NCBI GenBank assembly: GCA_964646585.1
Contig: CAZYEY010000106.1
Span: forward strand, 1-7,557
From: PFJX01 sp964646585
GTDB lineage: Bacteria; Pseudomonadota; Gammaproteobacteria; Burkholderiales; Thiobacillaceae
Length of the DNA stretch: 7,557 nucleotides
Direction of reading: 5' to 3'
Positions within the stretch are counted from its first letter, which is position 1. Every line of letters begins with the position of its first letter. The position numbers were made by a program, and so were the translations under genes. Below, piece after piece: positions 1 to 6,047 of the stretch. Under the pieces are notes generated by a model that was given only the letters and a program-made list of their open reading frames with translations, was not told the origin of the DNA and searched no databases.

Positions 1-499
1 GGGCCGACAGGGGCTCGTCCATCAGCAGCAGACGGGGCTTGAGGGCCAGGGCACGGGCGATGCCCACCCGCTGGCGTTCGCCGCCGGAGAGCTGATGGGG
101 GCGGCGGTCGAGCAGGCTGCCGATGCCCAGCAGGTCGATGACGTGGTCCAGGGCGGCCTTGTCGAGTCGCTCGGCGGCACGCTTCATGCCGTAGTCCAGA
201 TTGCCCCGGGCGGTGAGGTGGGGAAACAGGCTGGCCTCCTGAAACACGTAGCCCAGCGCGCGTTTATGGGTGGGCAGGCAGGTGCGGCCGTCCTGCCAGA
301 CCTCGCCCTTCATGACCAGACGGCCTTCCGGCGCGTGGGCCAGGCCGGCGATCAATCGAAGTAATGTGGTCTTGCCGGAACCGGAGTGGCCGAACAGGGC
401 GGTGACGCCCCGGCCGGGCAGTTCCAGATCCACGTCCAGGGTGAACTCGGGGTAGGCGAGCTTGAAGCGCGCCTGGATGGTTTCATCGTTCGTAGTCAT
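1..499 (-). CDS. modC: Molybdate ABC transporter ATP-binding protein ModC (3' end cut by window edge)
   Basis: Cytoplasmic ATPase that powers molybdate import through ModB. The visible 166 residues are the N-terminal part of the nucleotide-binding domain: Walker A GHSGSGKT at about residues 37-44, Q-loop Gln87 in YVFQEASLFPH, ABC signature LSGGE at 137-141, and Walker B LLLMDEP at 157-163. The VFQ-x-A-x-LFPH stretch followed by RGNLDYG is typical of ModC rather than of other importer ATPases. The C-terminal half, where ModC normally has a molybdate-binding Mop/TOBE domain, lies outside the window, since family members are about 350 residues. The start ATG at 499 overlaps the modB stop in an ATGA junction, which indicates translational coupling. 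It is the last visible gene of the nifQ-modEABC operon. The identity is firm because of the motifs and the modAB context. Confidence 0.95.
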   Translation of the reverse strand, partial: MTTNDETIQARFKLAYPEFTLDVDLELPGRGVTALFGHSGSGKTTLLRLIAGLAHAPEGRLVMKGEVWQDGRTCLPTHKRALGYVFQEASLFPHLTARGNLDYGMKRAAERLDKAALDHVIDLLGIGSLLDRRPHQLSGGERQRVGIARALALKPRLLLMDEPLSA

Positions 500-1173
500 A
501 CATGCACCACGTGATAGCGACGATTGAGGAAATAGACTGTGAACAGCAACAGGAACGAGGCTGCCAGCAAGCCGCCGGCCAGCACGTGGGCGCTGGCATA
601 GTCCATGGCCTCGGCGTGGTCGTAGATGGCGATGGACAGCACCCGCGTTTCGCCCGGGATGTTGCCCCCCACCATCAGCACCACGCCGAATTCGCCGACG
701 GTGTGGGCGAAGGTGAGCGTCGTGGCGGTGAGGAAGCCCCGCCGGGCGAGCGGCAGCACCACGCTGAAGAAGCGGTCCCAGGGGCCGGCCCGCAGGGTGG
801 CGGCAGCCTCGGTCATGCGATCCCCCACGGCGGCGAAGGCGTCCTTCAGGGGTTGCACCATGAAGGGCAGGGAATACAGGGTGGAGGCCAGCACCAGGCC
901 GGTGAAGGTGAAGGCCAGGTGATGCCAGCCCAGGTCCTGCAGGGTGCCGCCGATGAAACCCTTGGGCCCCAAGGCCACCAGCATGTAGAAACCCAGCACG
1001 GTGGGCGGCAGCACCAGGGGCAGGGCCACCACGGCTTCCACCGCCACCGAGACCTTGTTCTTCGTGCGCGCCAGCCACCAGGCGATGGGGGTGCCGAGCA
1101 CCAGCAACACCAGGGTGGTGACGCCGGAGAGCTTGAGGGTGGTGATCAGGGCGATCCAGTCGGCGTCGGACAT
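496..1173 (-). CDS. modB: Molybdate ABC transporter permease ModB
   Basis: Inner-membrane channel subunit of the molybdate importer. The protein is 225 residues with about five to six hydrophobic segments: near 14-34, 45-67, 86-105, 145-170 and 195-216. It is close to the usual ModB length of about 225-230. The cytoplasmic EAA loop that docks on the ATPase is at about 122-141 (EAAATLRAG, then LP), and the following TFAHTVGEFG segment is characteristic of ModB/CysT-type permeases. The frame is open upstream to an ATG at 1209, but that would overlap the modA C-terminus by 35 nt. The ATG at 1173 (MSDADW) lies one base after the modA stop, is preceded by a GAGGGG-type ribosome binding site inside the last modA codons, and gives a normal N-terminus. 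The 3' end overlaps modC by 4 nt. Confidence 0.95.
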   Translation of the reverse strand: MSDADWIALITTLKLSGVTTLVLLVLGTPIAWWLARTKNKVSVAVEAVVALPLVLPPTVLGFYMLVALGPKGFIGGTLQDLGWHHLAFTFTGLVLASTLYSLPFMVQPLKDAFAAVGDRMTEAAATLRAGPWDRFFSVVLPLARRGFLTATTLTFAHTVGEFGVVLMVGGNIPGETRVLSIAIYDHAEAMDYASAHVLAGGLLAASFLLLFTVYFLNRRYHVVHV

Positions 1174-1174
1174 G

Positions 1175-1948
1175 TCATTTCCCCTCTTCGCCCGGCAGCA
1201 CGAAGCCATAGCGGCGCATGATCACCCGGGCCGGTTCCGTGGCCATGTAGTCGGCAAAAGCCTTGGCCACAGGGTTGGCGGCGGCCCGCTTGGTGATGAC
1301 GTAGCCTTGCTCCAGGGGTTCATGCCAGGTGTCCGGGATCAGGGTCCAGGCGCCCTTGTCCTTCATGTTGGGCGCCAGCACCAGGGAGAGGGCCACCACG
1401 CCGGCATCGGCCGCGCCGCTGTCCACGAACTGGGCGGTGTGGGCGATGTTTTCACCCATCACCAGTTTCGGCTCCATGGCCGCCCAGACGCCCTGATGCT
1501 CCATGGCTTCCTTGGCGCGCAGGCCATAGGGGGCGTGATGGGGGTTGGCGACGGCGAACTTTCGGATCGGTGCCTTGGGCAGGTCCTTCAGCGCCGTCTT
1601 CGCCAGTTCCGGCTTCAGACTCCACAGCACGATGCGGCCAAAGGCGTAGGGCCGGGTCTTGCTCGCGGCCTGGCCGTCCTTCTCCAGGGTGCGCGGGTAC
1701 TCGATGTCGGCGGAGAAGAACAGGTCGAAGGGGGCGCCGTTCTGGATCTGGGTGAAGAACTTGCCCGAGGAACCGTAGATCACCTCGATCTGGTCATTCG
1801 GCCGGCTGGTGCGGAACTTGTCCACCACCTCGGCCATGGCGTATTTGAGGTCGGCGGCGGCGGCGATGGTGAGCTTTTCCGCGTGAACCGGGGCGATCAG
1901 GGCCAGCGCCAGGACGGTGCCGGTGGCGAGTTTCGTGAGCAGTTTCAT
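1175..1948 (-). CDS. modA: Periplasmic molybdate-binding protein ModA
   Basis: Exported receptor that captures molybdate (and usually tungstate) and delivers it to ModBC. The protein is 257 residues. The N-terminus is a Sec signal peptide: a KLLTK positive end, a hydrophobic core TGTVLALALIAP, and a likely cleavage after Ala23 (VHA|EK). The mature start KLTIAAAADLKYAM, the YGSSGKF loop at about 58-64 and GAPFDLFFSAD at 71-81 are family signatures that supply oxyanion-binding backbone and hydroxyl groups. YAFGRIVLWS near 101-110 and DAGVVALSL near 181-189 also fit. The AAAGGAATCG upstream of ATG 1948 is a good ribosome binding site. A 48-nt gap separates it from modE, in which I see no ModE box, promoter or terminator, so it is probably read from the upstream operon promoter. 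The substrate is inferred from motifs and from the modE/modBC neighbours. Confidence 0.95.
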   Translation of the reverse strand: MKLLTKLATGTVLALALIAPVHAEKLTIAAAADLKYAMAEVVDKFRTSRPNDQIEVIYGSSGKFFTQIQNGAPFDLFFSADIEYPRTLEKDGQAASKTRPYAFGRIVLWSLKPELAKTALKDLPKAPIRKFAVANPHHAPYGLRAKEAMEHQGVWAAMEPKLVMGENIAHTAQFVDSGAADAGVVALSLVLAPNMKDKGAWTLIPDTWHEPLEQGYVITKRAAANPVAKAFADYMATEPARVIMRRYGFVLPGEEGK

Positions 1949-1996
1949 GGCGATTCCTTTCGGGTTAGGGGGCTGGGGTGATTGGGTGGGCAGTGG

Positions 1997-2830
1997 TTAG
2001 TCGGCGACCGCCAGGATGACGTGGGCGGCCTTGAACAGGGCACAGACCCGGCTGCCCACCTGGATACCCAGGTTGGCCACGCCCTCCTGGGTGATCATGG
2101 CGGCGATCAGCTTGCCGCCGGGCAGTTCCACCACCACCTCGGTGTTGATCGGCCCTTCCTGGAGCCGCGCCACGGTGCCGCACAGGCGGTTGCGCACCGT
2201 GGCGCGCAGGCCGTTCTCGGCGGCCAGAATGACCCACGAGGCCTTGAACAGGGCGTAGACCTCGACACCGGGTTTCAGGCCCAGATGCTCGGCGCCCTCC
2301 TGGGTGACGATGGCGGCGATCTCGTCGCCACCGCCGATGTCGACGATGACCTCGGCGTTGATCGGGCCGGTCTTGATGGCCTTCACTTTGCCCAGGAACT
2401 GGTTGCGGACGGTGGTTTGCATGTTGAATCTCCGGATGACGCGGTAGTACTGATCGAAGTCGTCCAGGATCCGGTTGAGGTGCGCCAGCACGCGCTCCCG
2501 CTCCTTCTCCAGACGGCGGTAGGCGGCCACGATGCGGCGGCCGTATTCGGTGAGGGTGGTGCCGCCGCCGTGCTTGCCGCCGGGCTGGCGCACCACCACG
2601 GGCTGTTCGGACAGGTTGTTGATGGCCTCCACTGCAGCCCAAGCGGCCTTGTAGCTCATGCCCATGGCGTTGGCGGCGGCGGAGATGGAGCCGGAGGCGT
2701 CGATGCGTTCCAGCAGTTCCAGGTGGTCCCAGCGCTTGCCCCGGCCGAAGGGCAGGCCGCCAGCCCGTCCGGGAAGCCGTTCGGCATCGTCACGACATAA
2801 CGGTGGCAAGGCGTCTTCCATCGCGTTCAT
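1997..2830 (-). CDS. modE: Molybdate-responsive transcriptional regulator ModE
   Basis: Dimeric DNA-binding protein that senses molybdate, classically repressing modABC and activating Mo-enzyme genes when molybdate is plentiful. The protein is 277 residues; E. coli ModE is 262. The order is: a 30-residue N-terminal extension; a winged helix-turn-helix at about 35-100 (WDHLELLERIDASGSIS, then AAANAMGMSYKAAW as the recognition region, and the GGKHGGGTTLT wing); a linker helix at 100-130 (YRRLEKERERVLAHL); and tandem Mop domains at about 138-203 (TVRNQFLGKV) and 209-274 (TVRNRLCGTV). Both Mop repeats have GPIN-x-EV and LFKA-x-VILA. The ATG at 2830 is favoured over Met4 because GGGGAG lies 8 nt upstream, overlapping the end of nifQ. 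It sits between nifQ and modABC in the same transcript, so its own synthesis probably follows the nifQ promoter. Confidence 0.95.
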   Translation of the reverse strand: MNAMEDALPPLCRDDAERLPGRAGGLPFGRGKRWDHLELLERIDASGSISAAANAMGMSYKAAWAAVEAINNLSEQPVVVRQPGGKHGGGTTLTEYGRRIVAAYRRLEKERERVLAHLNRILDDFDQYYRVIRRFNMQTTVRNQFLGKVKAIKTGPINAEVIVDIGGGDEIAAIVTQEGAEHLGLKPGVEVYALFKASWVILAAENGLRATVRNRLCGTVARLQEGPINTEVVVELPGGKLIAAMITQEGVANLGIQVGSRVCALFKAAHVILAVAD

Positions 2831-2834
2831 GGCG

Positions 2835-3443
2835 CTACTCCCCGGACGAAAGGTTGGCGGGGACGAGAACCGGCTCCTCGGGCAGGAAACAGTTCCGGTA
2901 GTCCGAGCACACCTGGCAGGAGGGCGCGCTGCACGCCTTGACCTCCGCCCGGTCGCACAACTGCTTGTAGAAAAATTTCTTCCACTTCATGTTGCCGGTG
3001 TTCTTTTCGAACAAGGCGGTGAAGTGGCGGCGCAGCAGGTCGGACAGGGCCTGGCGGTTGGGCAGGCCCATGTCCTGATAGAGGTGATCGCCCCCCATGC
3101 AGCCGCAGGCGATGGCATGGGCCAGCCATTCGACCTCGGGCCCGTCATGGGCGCGGTGTTCCAGGAACAGGGCCACCAGGTCGTCGAATTCGTCCGGCAC
3201 GGCCTGGGCATCTTGCGGAGTTCTCCGGGCCGTCAGCCCCCCGGGAAAGTAGCGGGCCGTCATCGCGGCAAAGCTGGAGGGAGTCAGCCCCATTGAGGCA
3301 TCCGCCCGCAGTCGATCTTCCCCGATCGACTTCAATACACCGGCCAGGGCGACGGCGATGGGGTCTGCGCCGGGGTCGAGGGAAACCACCGTTGTGTCGC
3401 GCAACTGCATATCGCTTGGCATGCTGAAAGGTCGGCCTTGCAT
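2835..3443 (-). CDS. nifQ: NifQ, molybdenum donor for nitrogenase FeMo-cofactor synthesis
   Basis: NifQ carries a Mo-Fe-S cluster and supplies molybdenum to the NifEN/NifH stage of FeMo-cofactor assembly. The protein is 202 residues, normal for the family. The diagnostic C-terminal Cys motif C-x4-C-x2-C-x5-C is intact at C171, C176, C179 and C185, just after the conserved MKWKKFFYKQLC block at 152-163. The central motif HLYQDMGLPNR at 120-130 and the CGCMGGDHL segment at 113-121 also fit NifQ. The N-terminal approximately 25 residues are not conserved in any way I recognise. The start at ATG 3443 is supported by a GAGG six bases upstream; Met8 and Met12 are alternatives. It is the first gene of the operon, behind a sigma-54 type promoter, and its stop is 4 nt before modE. 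Its presence implies that the organism has a molybdenum nitrogenase encoded elsewhere. Confidence 0.95.
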   Translation of the reverse strand: MQGRPFSMPSDMQLRDTTVVSLDPGADPIAVALAGVLKSIGEDRLRADASMGLTPSSFAAMTARYFPGGLTARRTPQDAQAVPDEFDDLVALFLEHRAHDGPEVEWLAHAIACGCMGGDHLYQDMGLPNRQALSDLLRRHFTALFEKNTGNMKWKKFFYKQLCDRAEVKACSAPSCQVCSDYRNCFLPEEPVLVPANLSSGE

Positions 3444-3497
3444 CTGAAACCTCGTGAGGAAAGACGCGGAGCGGAAAACCCCGCTTTTCCTCCCCTT

Positions 3498-3513
3498 GGC
3501 AACCCTCGTGCCA
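3498..3513 (-). promoter_or_regulatory. Sigma-54 (-24/-12) promoter of the nifQ-modEABC operon
   Basis: Read on the minus strand the sequence is TGGCACGAGGGTTGCC. It matches the RpoN consensus TGGCACG-N4-TTGCW at every specified position but the last, with the invariant GG (3512-3511) and GC (3500-3499) separated by exactly 10 nt. The predicted start of transcription is near 3487, leaving a leader of about 44 nt before the nifQ ATG at 3443. RpoN promoters are standard for nif genes and require an activator such as NifA. Confidence 0.9.
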
Positions 3514-3529
3514 GCCTGACTTTAGGCTC

Positions 3530-3542
3530 TAACAAATTGATT
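3530..3542 (-). promoter_or_regulatory. IHF binding site upstream of the nifQ promoter
   Basis: On the minus strand AATCAATTTGTTA matches the IHF consensus WATCAANNNNTTR at all defined positions. It is centred near -49 relative to the predicted start, between the sigma-54 promoter and the likely activator region, where IHF normally bends nif promoters to bring NifA into contact with RNA polymerase. It lies in the most AT-rich stretch of the intergenic region. Confidence 0.6.
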
Positions 3543-3608
3543 CATAATGTTTTTATCGTTACGTCAGATAGCTGAACTGGTCATCATCGCGACATTGGCG
3601 ACAACGTT

Positions 3609-3624
3609 TGAATGGATTGCGACA
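3609..3624 (-). promoter_or_regulatory. Possible imperfect NifA upstream activator site
   Basis: On the minus strand this is TGT-N10-TCA, one mismatch from the NifA consensus TGT-N10-ACA, at about -122 to -137, a normal distance for a nif activator site. Two other one-mismatch sites lie at 3548-3563 (TGT-N10-ACG in plus orientation) and 3579-3594 (GGT-N10-ACA). No perfect site exists in the region, and roughly one such near-match is expected by chance over 200 bp, so this is weak. Confidence 0.25.
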
Positions 3625-3644
3625 AATCACGAGAAGCGAGAGGC

Positions 3645-3743
3645 GGGGCGTCGAATCCGCTTGTCGGCGGTGTTGGGTGAAAATCCCACCGCTCGCCCTG
3701 GCTCCTTGACGGACAAGGCCCAAGCCACATGATTCGCAGCCCC
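3645..3743 (+). ncRNA. Candidate structured leader RNA (riboswitch-like three-way junction) of the transporter gene
   Basis: The segment can fold into three helices. The closing helix P1 pairs GGGGC (3645-3649) with GCCCC (3739-3743) and CGAATC (3652-3657) with GATTCG (3731-3736), with a GT/CA internal loop: 11 pairs in all. P2 is GCGGT (3667-3671) with ACCGC (3688-3692), topped by GGG/CCC around the loop TGAAAAT. P3 is TGGCT (3699-3703) with AGCCA (3723-3727) and CCTTG (3704-3708) with CAAGG (3714-3718), loop ACGGA, bulge CCCA. Junction bases TCGCC (3693-3697) can pair with GGCGA (3746-3750) just after P1, making a pseudoknot; this extends to 7 pairs if the base of P2 opens. It ends 62 nt before the transporter ATG. 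The GGGTGAAAATCCC hairpin resembles one element of cobalamin riboswitches, but their other conserved blocks are missing. The ligand is unknown. The reverse complement could fold similarly, but the link to the Shine-Dalgarno sequence favours the plus strand. Confidence 0.55.
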
Positions 3744-3793
3744 TTGGCGAGCAACCACGCCGCTGCACTGAAAATGCACTCACGGAATGCCCG

Positions 3794-3800
3794 CAAGGAG
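3794..3800 (+). promoter_or_regulatory. Shine-Dalgarno sequence of the transporter, with an upstream anti-Shine-Dalgarno partner
   Basis: CAAGGAG lies 5 nt before ATG 3806 and is a strong ribosome binding site. It is the exact reverse complement of CTCCTTG at 3702-3708, which is the 5' strand of helix P3 in the leader. Two more pairs (GG 3700-3701 with CC 3803-3804) can form beyond a 2-nt bulge. Pairing here and formation of P3 exclude each other, which suggests control of translation initiation. Confidence 0.55.
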
Positions 3801-3805
3801 AGCCC

Positions 3806-4783
3806 ATGTTGAATCGCCTCACCCTCGAACGCCACCAGGTCTGGATCTACCTGGCGGCCATCGGCCTGGGTCTGGGGATGGGCTCGGCCTGGCCCGGAGC
3901 CGGTCCCGCGTTCTCGGCCCTGCTGTGGCCGGCCCTGGTGGCGCTGCTTTTTGCCACCTTCGTGCAGGTGCCCCTGCTGCACTTGGCCGACGCCTTCCGC
4001 GACCATCGATTCGTGGCTGCCGCGCTTGTCGGCAACTTCATCATCCTGCCCGTCCTGATCTGGGGCCTGGTCCAGTTCCTGCCCGACGATCCGGCGTTGC
4101 GCCTGGGGGTGCTGCTGGTCTTGCTGGTGCCCTGCACCGACTGGTTCATCACCTTCAGCCAGTTGGGCGGAGGCGACGTGCCACGCGCCATCGCGGTGAC
4201 GCCGCTGAACCTTTTCCTGCAACTGCTGCTGCTGCCGCTCTATCTTTGGCTGATGGCGGGCAATGATCTGACCGGCACCCTGGGGCTGGAACAGATCTGG
4301 CCGACGCTTTTCATCGTCGGCCTGCCCCTGGCGCTGGCGGCACTCTCCGAACGCTGGATCGAAGCTCGTCCGGCGCGGGCCGGCTGGCGGGAACGTCTGG
4401 CCTGGTGGCCGGTGCCCCTGCTGGCCGTCGTGGTGTTCCTGATCGCCGGCGCCCAAGTCGGCGCGGTGCTTGCCGCCCTGAATCTGTTACCGGTGGTGGC
4501 GCCCCTGTTCGTCACCTTCCTGTTCCTGGCGGCGCCCCTGGCCTGGTGGCTCGCCCGGCTGTTCCAGTTGCCGGCAGGACAGGGCCGCACCCTGGCGTTT
4601 TCCCTGGGTACGCGGAATTCCTTCGTGGTGCTGCCCTTCGCGCTAACCCTGCCGGCGGGCTGGGAAGCTGTGGCCGTGGTGATCGTGCTGCAATCCCTGG
4701 TGGAACTCATGGGGATGCTGGTCTACCTGGCCTGGATGCCCCGGCTGTTCCAGGAAAAAAGGCCGCCCAGGGCGGCCTCGTAG
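3806..4783 (+). CDS. ACR3/bile-acid:sodium-symporter-superfamily transporter (arsenic-resistance-like)
   Basis: Integral membrane protein of 325 residues with about ten hydrophobic segments, belonging to the SBF-like superfamily that includes the arsenite exporter ACR3. The motif LVLLVPCTDWF with Cys110 occupies the place of the ACR3 PCT motif, whose cysteine is essential for arsenite transport in characterised members. LGGGD follows at 120-124. The second half has FSLGTRNSFVVLPFALTLPAG at about 265-285 and LVELMGMLVYLAW at 298-310, matching the discontinuous helix and conserved Glu of this fold. It is shorter than typical ACR3 proteins of 350-400 residues and has DWF where ACR3 usually has a hydrophobic run, so I do not assign arsenite as substrate. 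No arsR or arsC is in view. The start at 3806 is set by CAAGGAG 5 nt upstream, and a long structured leader precedes it. Its last codons hold the terminator of the convergent gene. Confidence 0.85.
   Translation: MLNRLTLERHQVWIYLAAIGLGLGMGSAWPGAGPAFSALLWPALVALLFATFVQVPLLHLADAFRDHRFVAAALVGNFIILPVLIWGLVQFLPDDPALRLGVLLVLLVPCTDWFITFSQLGGGDVPRAIAVTPLNLFLQLLLLPLYLWLMAGNDLTGTLGLEQIWPTLFIVGLPLALAALSERWIEARPARAGWRERLAWWPVPLLAVVVFLIAGAQVGAVLAALNLLPVVAPLFVTFLFLAAPLAWWLARLFQLPAGQGRTLAFSLGTRNSFVVLPFALTLPAGWEAVAVVIVLQSLVELMGMLVYLAWMPRLFQEKRPPRAAS
4755..4778 (-). terminator. Intrinsic terminator of the beta-propeller gene, inside the transporter's 3' end
   Basis: The stem AGGCCGCC (4760-4767) / GGCGGCCT (4771-4778) has 8 perfect pairs and a CAG loop. 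On the minus strand it is followed by six T's (complement of 4755-4760), a classic Rho-independent terminator. It starts 18 nt after the beta-propeller stop. No T-run follows on the plus strand, so it acts mainly on minus-strand transcripts. It lies wholly within coding sequence of the convergent transporter. Confidence 0.85.
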
Positions 4784-4796
4784 GGGACGGTTCTTC

Positions 4797-6005
4797 TCAG
4801 CGTGGCAGTTCCTCGAACACGTTGGTCCAGACGTTGAGCACCTGGCCACCGCCAGGCTTGTTGCCGGTCTCGATCTTCTTCGCCACGGCCAGCTTCTTCA
4901 TGTCCAGCTTGTAGAGGTTGCCGTCCTTGTCGTTGGAGACGTAGCCCCAGGCGCCATCCTTGGTGAAGGCCACGTGACCCATGCGGCCGGCGCCGATCTT
5001 CAGATCCTTCACGGTCTTGAGGGCGCCGACGTCGATGACGCTGATGACGTTGTTGCCGTAGTTGGTGACGACGGCCAGCTTGCCGTCCGGGGTGTTGTAG
5101 GTGTGGCCGACGCCGTTGCTGGCAGTGCTCAAACGATGCACCAGCTGCTTGCTCTTGGCGTCGAAGAAAGCCACCTCGCGCCCGCGCGAGTCCTTGCCGG
5201 GACCACGGTTCAGCGCCATGAAGAGCTTGCCGTCCTGGGTGAAGTTGCCGTGGTGAGCCTCCACTACTTCCTCGCCGATGAGGGGCATGTCCATTCTGGC
5301 GATGACAGGCATGTCCGGCTGAGTGAGGTCGTAGACCAGGATGCCGGGGGCGGCGGCGTCGCTGCCTTCGTGGACCAGCCAGAGTTCCTTGCCGTCCGGG
5401 CTGGGCACCGCGTAGTGGGGCGCGCTGGGCACGGGGTAAGTCTTCATGCTCCAGTCCTTGGTGTCGATCACCACCAGGCGGTTGTCTACCCGGTCCACGG
5501 CGAAGAACAGGCGCGAGTCATTGCTCCAGGCGTTGTGCATGGAGGTCACCCCCTTGGGGCTCCCGGCCACTTCCAGGTCCAGCACCTTGACGATGGCATC
5601 GTCGGCGGTGCTCATGAAGGTGTGGCGCAGCTTGCCGCCGTCCAGACCCCAGTGGTTGATGCCCACCCACTTGCCGTCCGGGCTGACGATGCCGTGCTTG
5701 GGCCGGTTGCCGGTCTCGACGCGTTTGGCCACCGACCGGCCGACGAGGTCGATCACCACCATGTCCTTCTGGCCGTCGGCGGCGCAACTCACGTAGACCT
5801 TTTTGGCATCCGGCGTGGTGGCGCCCAGAGTGCCGCCCTTGCAGGTGTCCAGGGTGGCGACCACGGCATCGGTCTTGGTATCGACGATGAATGCCTGGCC
5901 GGCGCCATGCAGATGCACGACGACATCGGGCCAGACCGGCTTGGCTGCGAGAACGGGGGTGGAGAAGCAGGCCGCGAGGGCCAGGGTCAGCATGGTCTTG
6001 TTCAT
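4797..6005 (-). CDS. Exported YVTN/cytochrome-d1-like beta-propeller protein, function unknown
   Basis: The protein is 402 residues. It starts with a Sec signal peptide (MNKTMLTLALAACFSTPVLA, cleavage near 20/21), so it should be periplasmic or secreted. The mature part is a run of beta-propeller blades. Repeating units have the form of a xVIDxxx strand, a short linker and a xSPDGKxxxV strand, for example VVIDL at 83-87, SPDGKWVGI at 108-116, VVIDTKD at 178-184, SPDGKELWLV at 202-211, TPDGKLAVVTNYGNNVISVID at 305-325 (quoted in parts) and TKDGAWGYVSNDKDGNLY near 348-365. Histidines recur at blade starts (H104, H118, H157, H197, H251, H252, H301, H344). The propeller resembles YncE and the NirF/cytochrome d1 group, but there is no CXXCH haem c site. 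Cys55 and Cys74 could form a disulfide. AGAGGAGA upstream of ATG 6005 is a good ribosome binding site. It appears to be a single-gene unit convergent with the transporter. Confidence 0.8.
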   Translation of the reverse strand: MNKTMLTLALAACFSTPVLAAKPVWPDVVVHLHGAGQAFIVDTKTDAVVATLDTCKGGTLGATTPDAKKVYVSCAADGQKDMVVIDLVGRSVAKRVETGNRPKHGIVSPDGKWVGINHWGLDGGKLRHTFMSTADDAIVKVLDLEVAGSPKGVTSMHNAWSNDSRLFFAVDRVDNRLVVIDTKDWSMKTYPVPSAPHYAVPSPDGKELWLVHEGSDAAAPGILVYDLTQPDMPVIARMDMPLIGEEVVEAHHGNFTQDGKLFMALNRGPGKDSRGREVAFFDAKSKQLVHRLSTASNGVGHTYNTPDGKLAVVTNYGNNVISVIDVGALKTVKDLKIGAGRMGHVAFTKDGAWGYVSNDKDGNLYKLDMKKLAVAKKIETGNKPGGGQVLNVWTNVFEELPR

Positions 6006-6026
6006 GGACGTGTCTCCTCTGTGATT

Positions 6027-6041
6027 CGGACGGAATGTCCG
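6027..6041. promoter_or_regulatory. Inverted repeat, possible operator of the beta-propeller gene
   Basis: CGGAC-GGAAT-GTCCG is a perfect 5-bp dyad with a 5-nt spacer, about 22 nt upstream of the beta-propeller ATG. It begins at the expected start site of the weak promoter described at 6048-6075, so a bound protein would block initiation or clearance. No regulator can be named. Confidence 0.3.
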
Positions 6042-6047
6042 GCCGTG

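Noticed and set aside
1174..1209. Upstream ATG start for modB at 1209
   Set aside because: It would overlap the modA C-terminus and add a non-family N-terminus. The ATG at 1173 has a proper ribosome binding site.
502..1221. Long plus-strand ORF opposite modB
   Set aside because: It is a codon-bias shadow on the opposite strand of a well-supported gene. The same applies to the long ORFs opposite modA, modE and the beta-propeller.
3547..3732. 61-codon plus-strand ORF between nifQ and the transporter
   Set aside because: It overlaps the structured leader and has no ribosome binding site or recognisable family. Its sequence is better explained by RNA pairing.
3645..3743. Cobalamin riboswitch, suggested by GGGTGAAAATCCC and AAGCCAC
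   Set aside because: The AGGGAA block, the CCCGC-ACUGU core and the B12 box are all missing, and the helix order differs, so the resemblance is limited to one hairpin and a short string.
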